64,000 nucleotides of DNA from Syntrophomonadaceae bacterium (GTDB taxonomy: Bacteria > Bacillota > DSM-12270 > Thermacetogeniales > Thermacetogeniaceae), in assembly GCA_012840385.1 (NCBI GenBank), contig DULK01000048.1, positions 1-64,000 of the forward strand. The letters run 5' to 3'. A program made the position numbers and the translations under genes. The notes under the pieces are model-generated. The model did no database searches and was not told where the DNA came from. It saw only the letters and a program-made list of their open reading frames with translations. Shown in pieces: positions 28,333-36,867 of the stretch; within the stretch, counting starts at the first letter, position 1; each line of letters begins with the position of its first letter.

Positions 28333-29184
28333 ATGTTAAAGGCTTTTGAACTAATAAGGCCCGGTGATCTTGCCGAAGCCGTGGCGGCTGTTGCCGATGG
28401 AGCCATCCCTTTAGCTGGTGGTACCGACCTACTGGTCAGAATGAAAAAGGGGATAATTGCACCAAAGAAGATTGTAGATCTTTCAGGTCTCAAGGAGTTA
28501 CGCGAAATAAAAGAAGATGAGGAAAACATTATTCTGGGATCGCTTGTTACCCATGGAGATGTTGTGAATTCAGAGCTGACTAACAAGTATTTATCTCTTC
28601 TTGTGCAGGGATGCAGGACAGTGGGCTCACCACAAATAAGAAATACGGGAACTTTAGGTGGTAATATTATAAACGCATCTCCCGCGGCCGACTCTGTTCC
28701 TCCCTTGGTTGCCCTTGGGGCGAAGGTTGTTCTGAGTTCAGTTAATGGCGAGAGAGAGATGAAAATAGAAGAATTTCTTGTTGGCCCGGGGAAGACTCTG
28801 AAAAGGCCTGATGAGCTTTTGACCGGTATTGTAGTCAAGAAAATGAAGCCTGAAGAGAGGTGCCTGTATAGAAAGCTAGGGCAGCGAAAGGCGCTAGCAA
28901 TATCCATAGCCAGTGTAGCTGTAAAGTTTGGGTTTGACCCTGTAACAAAGAGATGCACTAACCCGGCGATCGCTTTCGGGGCTGTGGGGCCGGTAGTAAA
29001 AAGAGCTGTTGAGCTGGAAAGGCTGCTCGAGCAGAGAATATTAGACCAGCAAACAATTAAAGAGATTTCGTTAAAAGCCAGGGAGTTCTGCGATCCCATA
29101 TCGGACATTAGGGCCTCGGCGGAGTACCGCAGGGAAATGTGCTGTTCTCTTCTATATGAGGCTTTATATGAATTAACATGTTAG
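28333..29184 (+). CDS. xanthine-dehydrogenase-type FAD subunit
   Basis: A 283-residue FAD-binding medium subunit with the two flavin motifs PLAGGTDLLV (near residue 30) and TLGGNIINASPAAD (near 110). ATG 28333 follows GGAGGTG and begins exactly with the domain. The open frame extends further upstream, but only inside the preceding gene. Completes the three-subunit hydroxylase. Confidence 0.95.
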   Translation: MLKAFELIRPGDLAEAVAAVADGAIPLAGGTDLLVRMKKGIIAPKKIVDLSGLKELREIKEDEENIILGSLVTHGDVVNSELTNKYLSLLVQGCRTVGSPQIRNTGTLGGNIINASPAADSVPPLVALGAKVVLSSVNGEREMKIEEFLVGPGKTLKRPDELLTGIVVKKMKPEERCLYRKLGQRKALAISIASVAVKFGFDPVTKRCTNPAIAFGAVGPVVKRAVELERLLEQRILDQQTIKEISLKAREFCDPISDIRASAEYRREMCCSLLYEALYELTC

Positions 29185-29339
29185 AGTTATTACCTACTAA
29201 AAATTTGTACCGGTGAGGCTACTATTGACACTGACACACATGGTTTTTAAAATGGTCCTACCTTGGTAAGTATAAAAGCGGATATTCCGAATGAGCTGAA
29301 TAAATGAACTGAATATTCATTTAGGGAAGGTGAGATTAT

Positions 29340-30152
29340 ATGTCGCTTCTAATAGTTGGTGAATTAATTAACACAAGCCGTAAACCCATTAAAGAGGCAG
29401 TAGCTACCCGAGATGCGGAAACCATTAAAAAAATTGCTAGGGATCAGGTACAGGCCGGTGCCCATTACATTGATATTAACTGCGGCAACTTTGTTACAGA
29501 AGAAGAACAGATTATGGAATGGCTCGTAAATATTGTACAGGAAGTGATTGAAGATACACCTTTATGTATAGACAGTCCTAACCCAAAAGCACTCGAGGTA
29601 GGGCTAAAACTGCACAAAAAATCAATTAAGCCGATGATTAACTCGATTACGGCTGAAAAAGAAAGATTTAGCCGGGTTCTTCCTCTTGTTTTGGAATATA
29701 ACGCAAAAGTTATTGCATTGTTGATGGATGATTCTGGTATTCCCGACACTGCCGAAAAAAGAATTGCCATTGTTGATAAGTTACTCCCACAACTTCTCGA
29801 TAATGGTGTACCTGCACAGGATATATATTTTGATCCTCTTGTTAAACCTATTAGCGTCAGCAATCAGGCCGGTCAAGAGGTCCTCCAGACCATTCAATAT
29901 ATAAAAGATAATTATCCGGATGTACATACCATTTGTGGCTTAAGCAACATCTCCTACGGGCTGCCCAACCGCAGGTTGCTCAATCAAACCTTTACTGTTC
30001 TGACTATGGGTAGAGGAATGGATTCCTATATTCTAGATCCTACCGATAAACAGATGATGAGCTTAATTTATGCTTCTCAGGCCTTGCTCGGGTTGGATCA
30101 GTTCATGATGAACTATCTGAAAGCTTACCGTAAGGGCATTTTCGGCAAATGA
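29340..30152 (+). CDS. methyltetrahydrofolate:corrinoid methyltransferase (MT2)
   Basis: A 270-residue pterin-binding TIM-barrel methyltransferase of the AcsE/MtgA/MtvA type. Visible motifs are GELINTSRKPIKEAV at the start, HYIDINCG near residue 45, LCIDSPN near 80 and ICGLSNISYGLPNRR near 200. In demethylating systems such proteins move the methyl group from the methyl-corrinoid protein to tetrahydrofolate. Its position just after the second methyltransferase/hydroxylase set makes it the obvious acceptor enzyme for corrinoid proteins A and B. ATG at 29340 has GGGAAGGTGAG upstream. Confidence 0.93.
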   Translation: MSLLIVGELINTSRKPIKEAVATRDAETIKKIARDQVQAGAHYIDINCGNFVTEEEQIMEWLVNIVQEVIEDTPLCIDSPNPKALEVGLKLHKKSIKPMINSITAEKERFSRVLPLVLEYNAKVIALLMDDSGIPDTAEKRIAIVDKLLPQLLDNGVPAQDIYFDPLVKPISVSNQAGQEVLQTIQYIKDNYPDVHTICGLSNISYGLPNRRLLNQTFTVLTMGRGMDSYILDPTDKQMMSLIYASQALLGLDQFMMNYLKAYRKGIFGK

Positions 30153-30202
30153 TTTGTGCCGATACCATTAAACCGGCCAGTTAGCTGTAAATGTGTGCGA
30201 GG

Positions 30203-30321
30203 TAGCCCTGTCATCTTCTCGTTCCAAGTTAACCTAGAAGAGAAGACTCGATCACCGAGATTCAGTGAAAGATTCGTGCCTTATAGATATGTTCGAATAT
30301 ACGTGTAATATGACAGGGTTA
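30203..30321 (+). ncRNA. candidate structured leader RNA before the mod operon
   Basis: TAGCCCTGTCAT at 30203-30214 pairs with ATGACAGGGTTA at 30310-30321 through 12 consecutive pairs (one G-U). Inside lie at least three short hairpins: CTTCTC/GAGAAG (30215-30220 with 30240-30245), CTCG/CGAG (30247-30250 with 30256-30259) and ATTCG/CGAAT. A closed multi-branch junction of this size upstream of a molybdate transporter could be a riboswitch. I do not recognise the Moco consensus or any other class in it. Confidence 0.4.
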
Positions 30322-30384
30322 TCCTCTGCACTGTAATCTGTCCGGAAAACGAAAAAGCAATGTCTTGGCTGATTTTTTATTCCA

Positions 30385-30410
30385 CCGTTATACTAGTATA
30401 AGCATAACGG
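30385..30410. promoter_or_regulatory. ModE-like operator
   Basis: Palindrome CCGTTAT-N12-ATAACGG, 49 bases before modA. The half-site resembles the CGTTATAT/ATATAACG arms known for ModE operators, and a ModE-like regulator is encoded at 33700 at the end of this operon. It overlaps TATA-rich sequence (TATACT, TATAAG) that could serve as the promoter -10 region, so binding would repress transcription. Confidence 0.65.
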
Positions 30411-30458
30411 ACCCGAGAGATTTGATAGTTCGAATATGGATGAGAAAGGAGGATCTAC

Positions 30459-31283
30459 ATGTTTAAATGGTCAAGGTTCTGTATTGTCCTGTTGGCGATA
30501 GTTCTGTTGACTGCGGGCTGTGGTTCGCAACTGAACGTCGCAAACAAACCAGGAACTACAGGAGGTGACGGTAAGAAGAATGTTAAGGGTAAAAGCATAC
30601 TTGTTTACAGTGGCGCTGGCTTGCGTAAGCCCCTGGAGGAGCTAAGTAAAAAGTTCCAGGCAGAAACTGGCATTACAGTTGAATTGACCTACGGCGGCAG
30701 TTCCCAGTGCACGGCCCAGATTCTGACGACAGAAAAGGGGGACGTATTTTTGCCAGGTGATGTGGCGGAATTGCAGCCTCTTACGGAAAAAGGAAAAATA
30801 GAATTGCAGAAGCCGGTGGTATTACACATTCCCGTACTGGCCGTACCTAAAGGCAACCCGGCTAAGATTAAATCGTTGCAGGATATGGCAAAACAGGGAG
30901 TTAAAGTGGCTCTCGGGGACCCGCAATCCTGCCCGATTGGAAAGGTGGCCGACAAGATATTAAAGGATCAGGGACTTTTAGAAAAGGTGGAGCCGAACAT
31001 CGTCGTCCGGACTGCTAATGTGAGTGAACTTTTCACCTACCTTGCCTTACAGCAAGCGGACGCGGCCATCATTTGGGAAGACAACCTGTTAGGAAATGAC
31101 AAGATTGAGGCGGTCTCTGTACCAGAAATGACACGATATATAAAGACCGTTCCGGTCGCTTCACTGAAATGCTCCCGGCAGCCGGAAGCTGCAGCCCAAT
31201 TCATTGATTTCGTTACCTCAGAGAAGGCCATGACGGTATGGGAAAAACGGGGGTTCAAACCAGCGCGGAGGTCAATTAGCTAG
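30459..31283 (+). CDS. modA: molybdate/tungstate-binding lipoprotein
   Basis: A 274-residue ModA/WtpA-type binding protein. Signal peptide with lipobox LLTAGC near residue 21, then the fold beginning ILVYSGAGLRKPLEELSKKF and GGSSQ, the segments that contact the oxyanion in the family. It should capture molybdate or tungstate outside the cell. Which metal is favoured cannot be told, and the neighbouring AOR favours tungsten. ATG follows GAAAGGAGGA. The stop overlaps the GTG of modB. Confidence 0.88.
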   Translation: MFKWSRFCIVLLAIVLLTAGCGSQLNVANKPGTTGGDGKKNVKGKSILVYSGAGLRKPLEELSKKFQAETGITVELTYGGSSQCTAQILTTEKGDVFLPGDVAELQPLTEKGKIELQKPVVLHIPVLAVPKGNPAKIKSLQDMAKQGVKVALGDPQSCPIGKVADKILKDQGLLEKVEPNIVVRTANVSELFTYLALQQADAAIIWEDNLLGNDKIEAVSVPEMTRYIKTVPVASLKCSRQPEAAAQFIDFVTSEKAMTVWEKRGFKPARRSIS

Positions 31284-32092
31284 TGCAAAAAGAATGTACT
31301 TTCGACAGTTTTCAAATCATCACAGCGATCATTACATATCTGACGGCAGCTTTTATCCTGGCCACCCTGATGATGGTACTTGCGAAAGGTCTGCCACACA
31401 TCGGGAAGTCTCTGGTATCCGCAGAAATACAGTTCGCAATTAGGCTTAGCTTATATACTTCTATTATTTCGACTATGCTTTGCCTTATTATTGCCATCCC
31501 CGTAGCTTACTCCCTGGCCAGGGTAGAGTTTCCCTTGAAAGGGATCTTATGTACGTTACTTGAAATTCCCCTTGCGCTGCCTCACATTGTGTCAGGCTTC
31601 TGCCTGTTGCTTCTCTTTGGTTCTACTGCTTTCGGTGGCTGGCTTGAGAAACTAGGTTTGTCTTTTGTCTTCACGACGAAGGGGATTATTACTGTTCAAT
31701 TGTTTGTAAACTTGCCTTTCATGATCCGGGTTCTGCACTCTACTATTTTATCGGTAGACCGTCGCCTGGAATTTGTGGCAAGGACTCTGGGATGCACTCC
31801 GTTCGCGGCGTTTTTAAAAGTAACCCTTCCCCTCTCAAGGAACGGGCTTATCGCTGGAACGGTAATCACCTGGACCAGGGCACTAGGAGAGTTCGGAGGT
31901 GCTCTCATGATCGCGGGAGCGACACGGTTTCGTACAGAAACCCTTCCCGTGTCCCTTTTCTTGAATCTTTCTACGGGGGATTTGGATACTGCTATGGCAG
32001 TCGCCAACCTCTTGATCATCATCTCTGTGGTTTCGCTTTATATTTTCAACAAATTGGGAGGGAAACATATTGGCAGTACCGAGAGTTTTTAG
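31283..32092 (+). CDS. modB: molybdate/tungstate ABC permease
   Basis: A 269-residue integral membrane permease (BPD_transp_1) with about six helices and the ATPase-contact loop (EFVARTLGCTPFAAFLKVTLP, then TWTRALGEFGGALM). GTG start overlaps the modA stop. Works with the lipoprotein and the ATPase at 32861. Confidence 0.9.
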   Translation: MQKECTFDSFQIITAIITYLTAAFILATLMMVLAKGLPHIGKSLVSAEIQFAIRLSLYTSIISTMLCLIIAIPVAYSLARVEFPLKGILCTLLEIPLALPHIVSGFCLLLLFGSTAFGGWLEKLGLSFVFTTKGIITVQLFVNLPFMIRVLHSTILSVDRRLEFVARTLGCTPFAAFLKVTLPLSRNGLIAGTVITWTRALGEFGGALMIAGATRFRTETLPVSLFLNLSTGDLDTAMAVANLLIIISVVSLYIFNKLGGKHIGSTESF

Positions 32093-32810
32093 GGCATTGG
32101 AGCCTGCAATCCAGAAGATGCTGGATGACCCGGAGCTTGCTGCTAGCTGCATTCAGATATCCTGCAAGGTGCTCACGGCCCGGGACGCTATAGGGGACCC
32201 CGACAGGAACGACTTTCCGCTTCAAAAGGGGAAAGAGAGCCTGATGCATGCGATGATAAAAGGGTATGCAGGACAGGCTTATACCGATCTCCCGGGCAGC
32301 TTTGAGGGAACACTGAAAGAGGTCTTTGCCCTGCTACCTACCGACAATTACCGTCGTGGGGCTATTATTGCAGCCCTGAATGCTGTTCTTCGAATGAGAG
32401 GTGCCATAACTAATACCATTCACTGTAAGGATAAGGGGCCTGGAATATGCAGTACCAAGCTTGTTGAAAAGATAGCATCCGAGTATGGAAAGCCACGTAT
32501 TGCTGTAATCGGATTGCAACCCGCCATGGTAGACCAGCTTGCTCGCAATTACCAGATCAGGGTCTTTGACCTCGACCCCAATAATATCGGGAAAGAGATC
32601 AACGGGGTTTGCATTGAAAATGGTGGAGAATGCGACCTGGATGAGGTCGATGCTTGGTGTGATCTAATCCTGGCTACAGGGAGCACAGTGGTAAATGGAA
32701 GCATCGATTCCCTCTTGCAGATGAAGAAACCGAAACTCTTTTACGGGACTACTATTGCCGGACCCGCAAAAATTATGGGGCTGAACAGGTTTTGCCCCGT
32801 TTCTACTTAA
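32070..32810 (+). CDS. DUF364-family protein in the mod operon
   Basis: A 246-residue cytoplasmic protein of the DUF364 type: a Rossmann-like C-terminal half (IAVIGLQPAMVDQLA, FDLDPNNIG, LILATGSTVVNGSID) and the ending KPKLFYGTTIAGPAKIMGL. TTG start at 32070 with GGGAGGG 7 bases upstream, overlapping modB by 23 bases. Proteins of this family occur beside transition-metal transport and molybdenum/nitrogen-fixation genes; no reaction is established. Here it sits between permease and ATPase genes, suggesting a role in metal handling or cofactor chemistry. Confidence 0.75.
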   Translation: MAVPRVFRALEPAIQKMLDDPELAASCIQISCKVLTARDAIGDPDRNDFPLQKGKESLMHAMIKGYAGQAYTDLPGSFEGTLKEVFALLPTDNYRRGAIIAALNAVLRMRGAITNTIHCKDKGPGICSTKLVEKIASEYGKPRIAVIGLQPAMVDQLARNYQIRVFDLDPNNIGKEINGVCIENGGECDLDEVDAWCDLILATGSTVVNGSIDSLLQMKKPKLFYGTTIAGPAKIMGLNRFCPVST

Positions 32811-32860
32811 GCTGTTGCGGGGCGAGTACTTGATAATCCTTGAATCGGGAGGCTCTTGCT

Positions 32861-33640
32861 GTGATTAAACTGATCAATGTCTCAATAAGACTTGGGGAGT
32901 TTTCACTGGAAAATGTCAATCTGGATATTCGACAAGGGGAATTTTTTTCGATCCTTGGCCCCACAGGCACAGGTAAATCTGTCATTTTGGAAATGATAGC
33001 AGGGTTCTACAAGCCCGATTCAGGTAAAATTTTTCTTGCCGGTAGAGATGCTGCTCACATTCCCCCAGAAAAGAGGAATTTAGGTTTTGTTTACCAGGAT
33101 TACGCCCTTTTCCCTCACCTGAACGTGTACAAGAATATTGCATTCGGGCTCTATCTGAAGAGGATTCCTTCGTTGACTATAAAGGCAAGGGTTAAGGAAG
33201 TGGCGGAAATGCTCGGCATCGTTAAGCTCCTAAACAGGTATCCGACAACACTGAGTGGAGGTGAGCAACAGAGAATCGCCCTTGCCAGGGCGCTGGTTCT
33301 TCGTCCTCCGGTTCTGCTTATGGACGAGCCCTTTAGCGCCCTGGACCCGAATACCAGGAAAAAGGTGTACAGCGATCTGAAGAGATTGCATGCAAAGTAT
33401 AAATTTACCGCTGTCCACGTGACCCATGATTTTGCTGAAGCTGCCCTGCTTGCGGATCGGATAGGTATTATCCTGAATGGGACGGTTAGAAAGGTTGGAG
33501 TGCCCGGCAGTATCTTCAGCAATCCCGGGGATCCGGAAATAGCCGCTTTTCTTAACATAAACCAGGAGTCGTCAGATGCAGATATTGAGGGCTTGACTGG
33601 TATGAATTTTCAGCAGCATAATGTCTGCGGGGCTGGTTAA
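32861..33640 (+). CDS. molybdate/tungstate ABC transporter ATPase
   Basis: A 259-residue ABC ATPase with Walker A GPTGTGKS near residue 35, signature LSGGEQQRIALARAL and Walker B VLLMDEPFSALD. It lacks the C-terminal molybdate-binding (MOP) extension of E. coli ModC, so it is of the shorter WtpC/archaeal-like kind. GTG 32861 is chosen because GGGAGG lies 8 bases before it; the alternative TTG at 32840 has no good site. Confidence 0.88.
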   Translation: MIKLINVSIRLGEFSLENVNLDIRQGEFFSILGPTGTGKSVILEMIAGFYKPDSGKIFLAGRDAAHIPPEKRNLGFVYQDYALFPHLNVYKNIAFGLYLKRIPSLTIKARVKEVAEMLGIVKLLNRYPTTLSGGEQQRIALARALVLRPPVLLMDEPFSALDPNTRKKVYSDLKRLHAKYKFTAVHVTHDFAEAALLADRIGIILNGTVRKVGVPGSIFSNPGDPEIAAFLNINQESSDADIEGLTGMNFQQHNVCGAG

Positions 33641-33699
33641 ACATTGTTCTGAAAACTGCTCAGATCACTGGATTAAATTGTGATAGGGAGGTTGACAAC

Positions 33700-34053
33700 G
33701 TGGAGGCAAATAAGAGATTGATCTTGAAATATAAAATTTGGCTGGAGACAACAGGAAAGGCATTCGGGGATGGTCCCTGCGAGATTCTATGCGGTGTAGA
33801 CCGGCTTGGTTCTCTGAGGGCAGCTGCCGAGGGGATGAACATGTCCTATAGCCATGCCTGGAACTTGATAAGAAGGCTGGAGCAACGGTTGGGGTTTAAA
33901 CTGCTGCATTTCCAGGTTGGGGGGAGATCAGGCGGTGGTGCTTCCCTGACACCTGAAGCCAGAAACCTGCTTAACAGATATCAGGGGTTAAAGCAGGAAG
34001 CCGAAAGTGCCCTTGCTGCCCTTTTTAGGCGGTATTTTGGTGAAAGCTTGTAG
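33700..34053 (+). CDS. ModE-like molybdate-responsive regulator
   Basis: A 117-residue winged helix-turn-helix protein matching the ModE N-terminal domain: GSLRAAAEGMNMSYSHAWNLI followed by GGRSGGGASLTPEARNLL. It has no C-terminal molybdate-binding domains, so it must sense the metal indirectly or act constitutively. GTG start with TAGGGAGG upstream. A matching palindrome lies before modA (30385-30410), suggesting autoregulation of the operon. Confidence 0.85.
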   Translation: MEANKRLILKYKIWLETTGKAFGDGPCEILCGVDRLGSLRAAAEGMNMSYSHAWNLIRRLEQRLGFKLLHFQVGGRSGGGASLTPEARNLLNRYQGLKQEAESALAALFRRYFGESL

Positions 34054-34163
34054 GGTTTCCTGCGCCCCTTATACTTAAAAAGAATCCAACCTTTTAACTC
34101 TTTCCAACTGCAACGCGGGCTGGTAATACCGATTGCAAAAGATGCGTTGTGATGTGCGAAACA

Positions 34164-34910
34164 CTATAATCTATACCCCAACTGCCATGAAATTTTCGCA
34201 CAGGTTTCCTTGAGATTTACTGCAACCTGCTGAAGGTGTGGCGGAGTGGCCCTGTCCTTTGGCAGGGGTACGCCGACCGCCCCTACCACTTGGTTATCAA
34301 ATCCAAAAATTGGGCTGCCGATGGCTATGACGCCCGGATCGACTTCTTCTTTACTTATTGCATAGCCCGATTTCCTTATTTCTTCGAATTCTTTTCTTAA
34401 CTTTTCTTTGTCTAAATTCCCAGTTGGGGGGGAGGATGCAAATTTATCTAAAATCTTTTCCTGTTCTTCAAAAGGAAGGTGGGCTGTGAAAGCCTTGGCG
34501 GCACTACCCATATAAAGCGGTACCTTGGCGCCTATTTGAGCGTGTACTCTCAAAGCATGGTTGCTGTCAATTTTATCGATGTACGTTCCATAGAAGACTC
34601 CTTCCCTAATCAAAAGGCAAACGGTTTCATTAATTTTGTGACTCAACTGTTGCAAGTACGGTCTCGCAACTTGTACAAGGTTTAAATTGCTTAAGTAGCA
34701 ATAGCCAATTCTGATCGTCTCCGGCCCCAATTGATATTTCTTTGTGACGGAATCCTTGCAAACAAATTTTTTCTTTTCCAGAGTACTTAAAAGTCTAAAC
34801 GCTGTTGCTGCATTTACCTCTAGAAGTCTTGCTAGTTCCCTAATACCCACTTCTTTGTTTTCAGCCAGGTAGAGTAGAATATCCAATGCGCGATTCACCG
34901 ATTTAATCAA
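34164..34910 (-). CDS. IclR-family transcriptional regulator
   Basis: A 248-residue IclR regulator: N-terminal winged helix (IKSVNRALDILLYLAENKE, then ELARLLEVNAATAFRLLSTL) and a C-terminal effector domain (PLYMGSAAKAFTAHLP, SKEEVDPGVIAIGSPIF). TTG at 34910 is preferred to an ATG 63 bases earlier because GGAGGG lies just before it and IclR proteins begin there. Its target and effector are unknown. It is divergent from the transposase relics and convergent with the mod operon. Confidence 0.88.
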   Translation of the reverse strand: MIKSVNRALDILLYLAENKEVGIRELARLLEVNAATAFRLLSTLEKKKFVCKDSVTKKYQLGPETIRIGYCYLSNLNLVQVARPYLQQLSHKINETVCLLIREGVFYGTYIDKIDSNHALRVHAQIGAKVPLYMGSAAKAFTAHLPFEEQEKILDKFASSPPTGNLDKEKLRKEFEEIRKSGYAISKEEVDPGVIAIGSPIFGFDNQVVGAVGVPLPKDRATPPHLQQVAVNLKETCAKISWQLGYRL

Positions 34911-35045
34911 ATTTAGGCCCTCCAGATAAAAATATAAGATATAAGGAATGTCTCTACCGATTTTCCGCATCAAGACAAATCTTATTTAACCTCGATGAAG
35001 AGGATTTTTTAAAAAAGTTTAGGTTCAAGAGGATTGGATTTAGCT

Positions 35046-36522
35046 TCAACCAGTATCCATGCCATCCAGCTCCATTGGTTTGACTTTCAAGGCATCCAGT
35101 ATCTCATGCATAAACGGCTTGATATTACCGATCTGCTAAACTACCTGACCATTGACGGTCAGGGTGACGATGGCCGGCATGCGGAACATAAAAAGCGCCT
35201 GTTTGGCCGATTTAGCGAGCCCTTCCTGCTGGCAGACATATTCGATCAGGGCATAGACTATAAGGGCGATGATATTGACCAGAACCAGTGACCTGATCCG
35301 GTCGTCCGACTGTAGGAACACCGGTCTGATCTTGAGGGTGCTCTTCGTCGCCCGGAATCTGGCTTCGACTTGGTGGCGGGACTTATACCCCTCCAACACC
35401 TGGTTTGCATCATAGGTCGATCTCGCCAGGTTGGTGGCCAGGATGTACTTCCCCAGGAGGCGGTGCTGCTGCTCCAGCATCTCCGGGTTGTAGCTCCAGC
35501 TAAGTTCGAGACCGAGCCTCTTAGCTATTTTATCGAGCTATTTATCAAGGGTTTTGCGCTGCTGCTTGTAGAGATCATCGCTCTTTACGACCACCGCCCT
35601 GCAGGTGTAATGCCTGCCATCGTGGGTGAAGTTGTAGGATGTATCGATCCCGGAGTAGTCGCCCTTGCTCTTGGCCGAGGTGTAGGCCAGGGGCTGGAAT
35701 TCTTCCTCGGGGAAGCTGAGGAGGAATTCCCTGTCCTTGCAGGCAAGCGGCCCCAGGAACTTCATTTTTTTCTGATCAGTGCGGCCAGATTGGGCTTGGT
35801 CATCATCGCCCGGTCGTCGATGATCAAAAAGTCCTTGGTTTTGAGCCGCTTCTTCAGCGTCTCCAGGTTCTTAAAGGCCTATTTCTGGTCAGAGGCGTTG
35901 CCGGGAAGGAGGCGGTGGCACAGGGGGATACCCTCCTTGGCTGTTACGTTCAGTTCCACCACCGCTTGCTTCTTGTCCTTCTTCTGGTCACGGCTGTAGC
36001 CTAGTCTGATCAGTTCGCTTTCGTCGTAGTCTCCTTCGAAGTAGGAGGTGAGGTCCCAGATTATCTGGTCTGTATCGATTTTGCCGAAGCGGGAAAGAAC
36101 GCAGAGCACGATGGCCTCTTCGATATCGTTGTCGTAGGGAGCAATTGCATCCAACGCCCTTCCCACCCGGTCGTCGTTCAGCTTATCAGGCGGTATCCCG
36201 TAGAGCTCCAGAATGCCTCTTGCCTCGGCCCATTCTTCGATGTACAGGAGCGGGCAGGGATCGTTGAGATGGTTTAGAACCAGTTGCTCATCACCTGGCC
36301 GTGGGTCAGCCATCCTTCGACATTACGTTCCATGGGTACGATCCTGTCCACGATCTCCCGGATGCCCAGGGCCTGGAGGAACGGACCCAGCAGGTAGAGG
36401 GAGCCGATCGTCTTCATGGCATCGATATTGATGTTAATCCCTGGTATGCCCTGAAAACGGCTGGCGGGCTTTCCCTGAAACATGCCGGAGTAATTTCTCC
36501 TCTTGTAAGACACAAGGAGCAT
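35046..36522 (-). pseudogene. decayed IS1634-like transposase
   Basis: Minus-strand remains of an IS1634-type DDE transposase: DUF4277-like start (MKTIGSLYLLGPFLQALGIREIVDR), the middle LPGNASDQK and the C-terminal SRHQVEARFRATKSTLKIRPVF. Lesions: a one-base loss near 36290 (MSNWF to LNHLNDP), TAG at 35876-35878, a one-base loss in an A7 run near 35765, TAG at 35535-35537 and TAG at 35136-35138. It cannot make active protein. Confidence 0.82.
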
Positions 36523-36867
36523 CTTCCTTTAAAAATGCCGGTTTTATAGGAAATTCGCGCCTTATCAAAGATTTCCTCCTTTCTTGAGAAAAATTTTTAA
36601 AAATATTTTTGCGTCTGATTAAAGATTGCTTAGTACGGAAGATGGGTCTCAACATTTAAAGTATTTGGTGTATGATTCGCTGTTTTAGTTAGATTCCGCT
36701 GAAAAAGTCAGCCAACAAGTTCCTTGACAATGCATATAAATCAAGGGATTCCGGCTCCTATGGCGAATTGTTTAAGTAGAGGAAAACAAAACAAAAGCCC
36801 AGGAGGAAATCCCTATGATGATCATGGTTCGACGCGAAAACTCTTTTTCCTGCGGGGGTGAAAAATA

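Noticed and set aside
28146-29108. 320-codon open frame on the minus strand
   Set aside because: It lies wholly opposite the FAD subunit and the end of the molybdenum subunit and shows no family motif.
35765-35775. A7 slippery run as programmed frameshift in the IS1634-like gene
   Set aside because: The same gene has three amber stops and a further frameshift, so decay explains it better.
35370-35999. 209-codon open frame on the plus strand
   Set aside because: Antisense of the IS1634-like transposase relic.
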